Shown: one piece after another, positions 61,313-64,000 of the stretch
Layout: each line of letters opens with the position of its first letter
Numbering within the stretch: position 1 is the first letter of the stretch
DNA from: Mytilus californianus
Lineage: Eukaryota > Mollusca > Bivalvia > Mytilida > Mytilidae
DNA length: 64,000 nt
Assembly (NCBI RefSeq): GCF_021869535.1
Contig: NW_026262712.1
Location: forward strand, 102,242,140-102,306,139
Direction of reading: 5' to 3'
Notes under the pieces: model-generated
Told to the model about the DNA's origin: nothing
Databases searched by the model: none
Seen by the model: the letters and a program-made list of their open reading frames with translations, nothing else
Program-made: the position numbers and the translations under genes

Positions 61313-62022
61313 GGCAAACAAAGAGAGTGGAGCTTCACCTAAATTCTGTCCCTTTTTGTAGCAACTGGATAAAGTGTTGGGGACAAGTTAGGACCAGTAA
61401 AAGATTCCACCCATACTAAGTACAGTTCATCCCTCCTTGATTAACTCAGGAAAGGAAACTTTTACCTTTTACTGATATTATAAGTACATCGTTTAAAATA
61501 TGCAGGAAATATTTGCCACTGGTCTTTACTCAATCAACGATTTTATCATAAATGCATTACTAAAATATTGTGCGGTAAGGTATATTGTTTGCCTAGTATC
61601 TCAGATCCGGCAAAATGAACTTAGAAATAAAAAAGTATTAATTTGCAACGAACGAACTGTTATTTTTAAGCCAAACTCGTAGTCGTTAGGAAGTATCTGC
61701 ATAGAAGTGATGGGTCATTGCTCTTGGTTCAAAAACGTGACCGTTTTATTCAAGTAAAACCGTAATGATTTGCGAAAATTCGCAAATATGTTTCACCAAC
61801 TCATCAACTCGCTATAATATATATTGTGTCTATGCGAATGCATGCGGATATATACAAAATTTGCTTGCATATTTGTATGCTAAGCTTGCATATTGTATAA
61901 TCCTGTTTCCTCTTCTCTTTCACTTAAAAGTACTGCTAATTATCAAAATGGATTTCATAACTGCTAAAAAGTTATCCGAGAAATTTGAATTCGATTCTAT
62001 GTAATGAGCATTTAAATGACAT

Positions 62023-64000
62023 ATTATTGTTGGGTTTTTATTAATGCGAATATTGCGACTGAGTTAGTATCGCAATAATTAGAACTCGCATTCTGATATC
62101 TGAAACATACATCTGTATGCAGATTTCCCTGAAATCACACCATCCAATATCGCATTTGTGTCCATTCTTCAAAAATCGCGATAAAAAATCTACGCAATAA
62201 TTTCTGAAGCTACGTGCGTATCACTTTGCTTTTGAAAGACGTAAGACAATTCCTGAGATAGAATATATAATTTTTATATATCAATTTTTTAATTGTTTGA
62301 TTGTTTTAAAATCCTTGGGAAAAATACTGTGTAAGGAGATTTAACACATATTAATTTTGTATGAGAAGCATTATATTATTAGATAATATGCCGATAACGA
62401 ATGTTAAAGCATGTTTAAAACACCAGGTTTATATTTAAATCAAATACATTCAGCATATGAACAAACTAGGAATTAATATCAATAAACTCATTATGAAGGA
62501 ATCTGCTGTAAATAATGTCAAATATTGTGTCAGAAGAAGTAGCTTTCCTTCAATGCATTTCGAAATTTTTGCCATGAAAAAGGAATCGACAATCAAAGAC
62601 GCATAGTAAGTACACCTATGAATCTGCTTTGACGATCATATTGTTATAGCGAAAACAAAATATTGTCAAACTAAACTGACAGTAGTTTACTGATGCCCAA
62701 ATCTTGTAAATCGTAAAAGTTTTAAACATGTCTCCGCAAACCTCAAACATGATTTTGATATCTCCAATTACTTAAACAATATGGTTAACATTCTAAAGGA
62801 AAAAAATTAAGAAATGATAATAGACTGATTTGTTTATGTAATAAGTTTACCAAGCTTATAGTTTTATCAGATTCATGTAATGTGTAAGAGTAGTGTAGTA
62901 TGTATATGAATCTTACATAATAATCGACAGGGTACATAAAACATATTATGGTGAAGCTCCAAAACTTCGCTAGGAGTTTTTAAAATAAAATTAAAATGAT
63001 AATGATGATGAATTGGTGTTAAACGTCCAATTACAAATTGCACATGCATCTCAGGCCGAGATGGTAATTTAATATGAGGATTAACCCTGCTGTGTACTTT
63101 ATCGAAACAATTATCTTATTGTTAACTTCTACAAGTTTACCACAGACAACAGGAAAAAAGTTACCAGAACCGCACACATTATCATGAAACCGACTCGACT
63201 AGTTTTAGCTCGTACTCCCAAATACGGAGAATGAGTAGCAGATATACATATGTTAATGTATTAAGTTAGACCCAGCTGAGGTATGAACCCACGACCTCCC
63301 GCTCTCAAGGTCAGAAAGCTTCCATGAGACAACATAGGCGCAAAAATAATATCATTTGTGTTTTGGAAGACTTCTTTGAAATTGTATTAAAAATGTTTGA
63401 AAAAAAACAAGATCTAGATAATTTACAACTTGTTTAAACGTGCCTTTTATTGAGAGAACAGTGAATAAAAAAAAATCAAGAATCGATTGATACAGTTTTC
63501 GTGATTGATCGTATGCAATACAGGAACCCACATCTCAATGTTATGGCAAAGAAGTCACATATTGCATGATTCCAGCACCTGAACTGGTGTGATATTTTGC
63601 GCCTTTCTAGTATAACAGTATGAAATGAAAACTAATGTCAGAAATTGCAAGCAATGCACAGTTTGTTATTTCTGTAGTATTCAACAATAATTATTAAGTT
63701 GAATTTTGCCTATTATACTTCTGAGACATCCCGCGTATTTGCCAGACAGCATAGGCTGATATAAAAAAAAACCTGAATAAATGCATCCGAATCTCATCTA
63801 ATTGTCTACAAAAAAAAAGCCTTAGTTTACTTAAAATATCATTGAAATGATGAATTTTGCATCACCATAATTGTTTTACTGATCAACTTGATTAGTGGTA
63901 CTTTACTGTCACCTGAAGAAAAAAGATGGGGACAATTGCAATCCCATATGAATTTTTACTAAACTCATGGTTTTAGGTTGTAAAACGTCTTTCAGAGCAG
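62023..64000. repeat. tandem unit copy 4 (partial)
   Basis: The first 1,978 bases of a fourth unit; the array continues past the window. Shares GTGCGTATC with copies 2 and 3. Confidence 0.95.
62986..63341 (-). repeat. probable SINE in unit copy 4
   Basis: Same sequence as 48655-49010 at the equivalent place in the partial fourth unit. Confidence 0.5.

Larger units (their letters stand above)
56861..62022. repeat. tandem unit copy 3 (5,162 bp, with insertion)
   Basis: Same unit plus exactly 578 extra bases at 60650-61227. Shares GTGCGTATC and GTTAGGAAG with copy 2. Confidence 0.95.

Overview
The window is AT-rich eukaryotic DNA, most likely from a bivalve of the mussel (Mytilus) type. The evidence is split genes with GT-AG introns, dense short transposons, and several interspersed repeats that I recognise from mussel genomes: a tail carrying the GTTGTCTCATTGGCAATCATACCACATCTTC type of motif, a repeat carrying GAGTCAGGAATATGACAGTTG, and Penelope-like 3' ends. 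The species is inference.

Positions 1-9041 hold no convincing gene. They contain decayed repeats: a 1.4-kb inverted-repeat element (3315-4734), a 181-bp MITE (5171-5351), a LINE reverse-transcriptase remnant (about 5396-5660), a TTTCCGG-motif repeat cluster (6893-7771) and mussel interspersed repeats.

Positions 9042-44667 (+) hold one large split gene, reconstructed here as 21 exons that join in frame to 6,693 nt (2,230 residues). It encodes ankyrin repeats almost throughout and ends in a SOCS box: a BC box at 42306-42335 and an LPVPP Cul5-box core at 42393-42407. The inferred role is a giant ASB-type substrate receptor of an Elongin B/C-Cullin 5 ubiquitin ligase. The first 18 introns are all phase 1, so exons 2-18 are symmetric cassettes of whole-codon length. 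Many end with the same motif, and the gene appears to have grown by exon duplication. Three exons (19, 27 and 51 residues) carry no ankyrin signature. A decayed cassette lies at 26746-26990 and a possible alternative last exon at 35982-36073.

The introns are full of mobile DNA: a broken Penelope-like element with an N-terminal GIY-YIG domain (12905-14995) and several solo 3' ends of it, a 380-bp MITE with a perfect 8-bp duplication (17953-18332), and a 2,966-bp long-inverted-repeat element (30042-33007). The stop codon of the gene is formed by the first three bases of a hAT-like element (44665-45497). That element also carries a fragment resembling the proteasome subunit gene PSMD2 (45174-45305).

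Positions 45498-47690 hold more repeats, including a TA-flanked MITE inserted inside an older repeat. From 47691 to the end is a tandem array of a 4,584-bp unit, with three full copies and a partial fourth that runs off the window. Each unit contains a probable tRNA-derived SINE, a TTAA-flanked MITE and fragments of mussel repeats. Copy 3 has an extra 578-bp inverted-repeat insertion. I see no convincing protein-coding gene in the unit.
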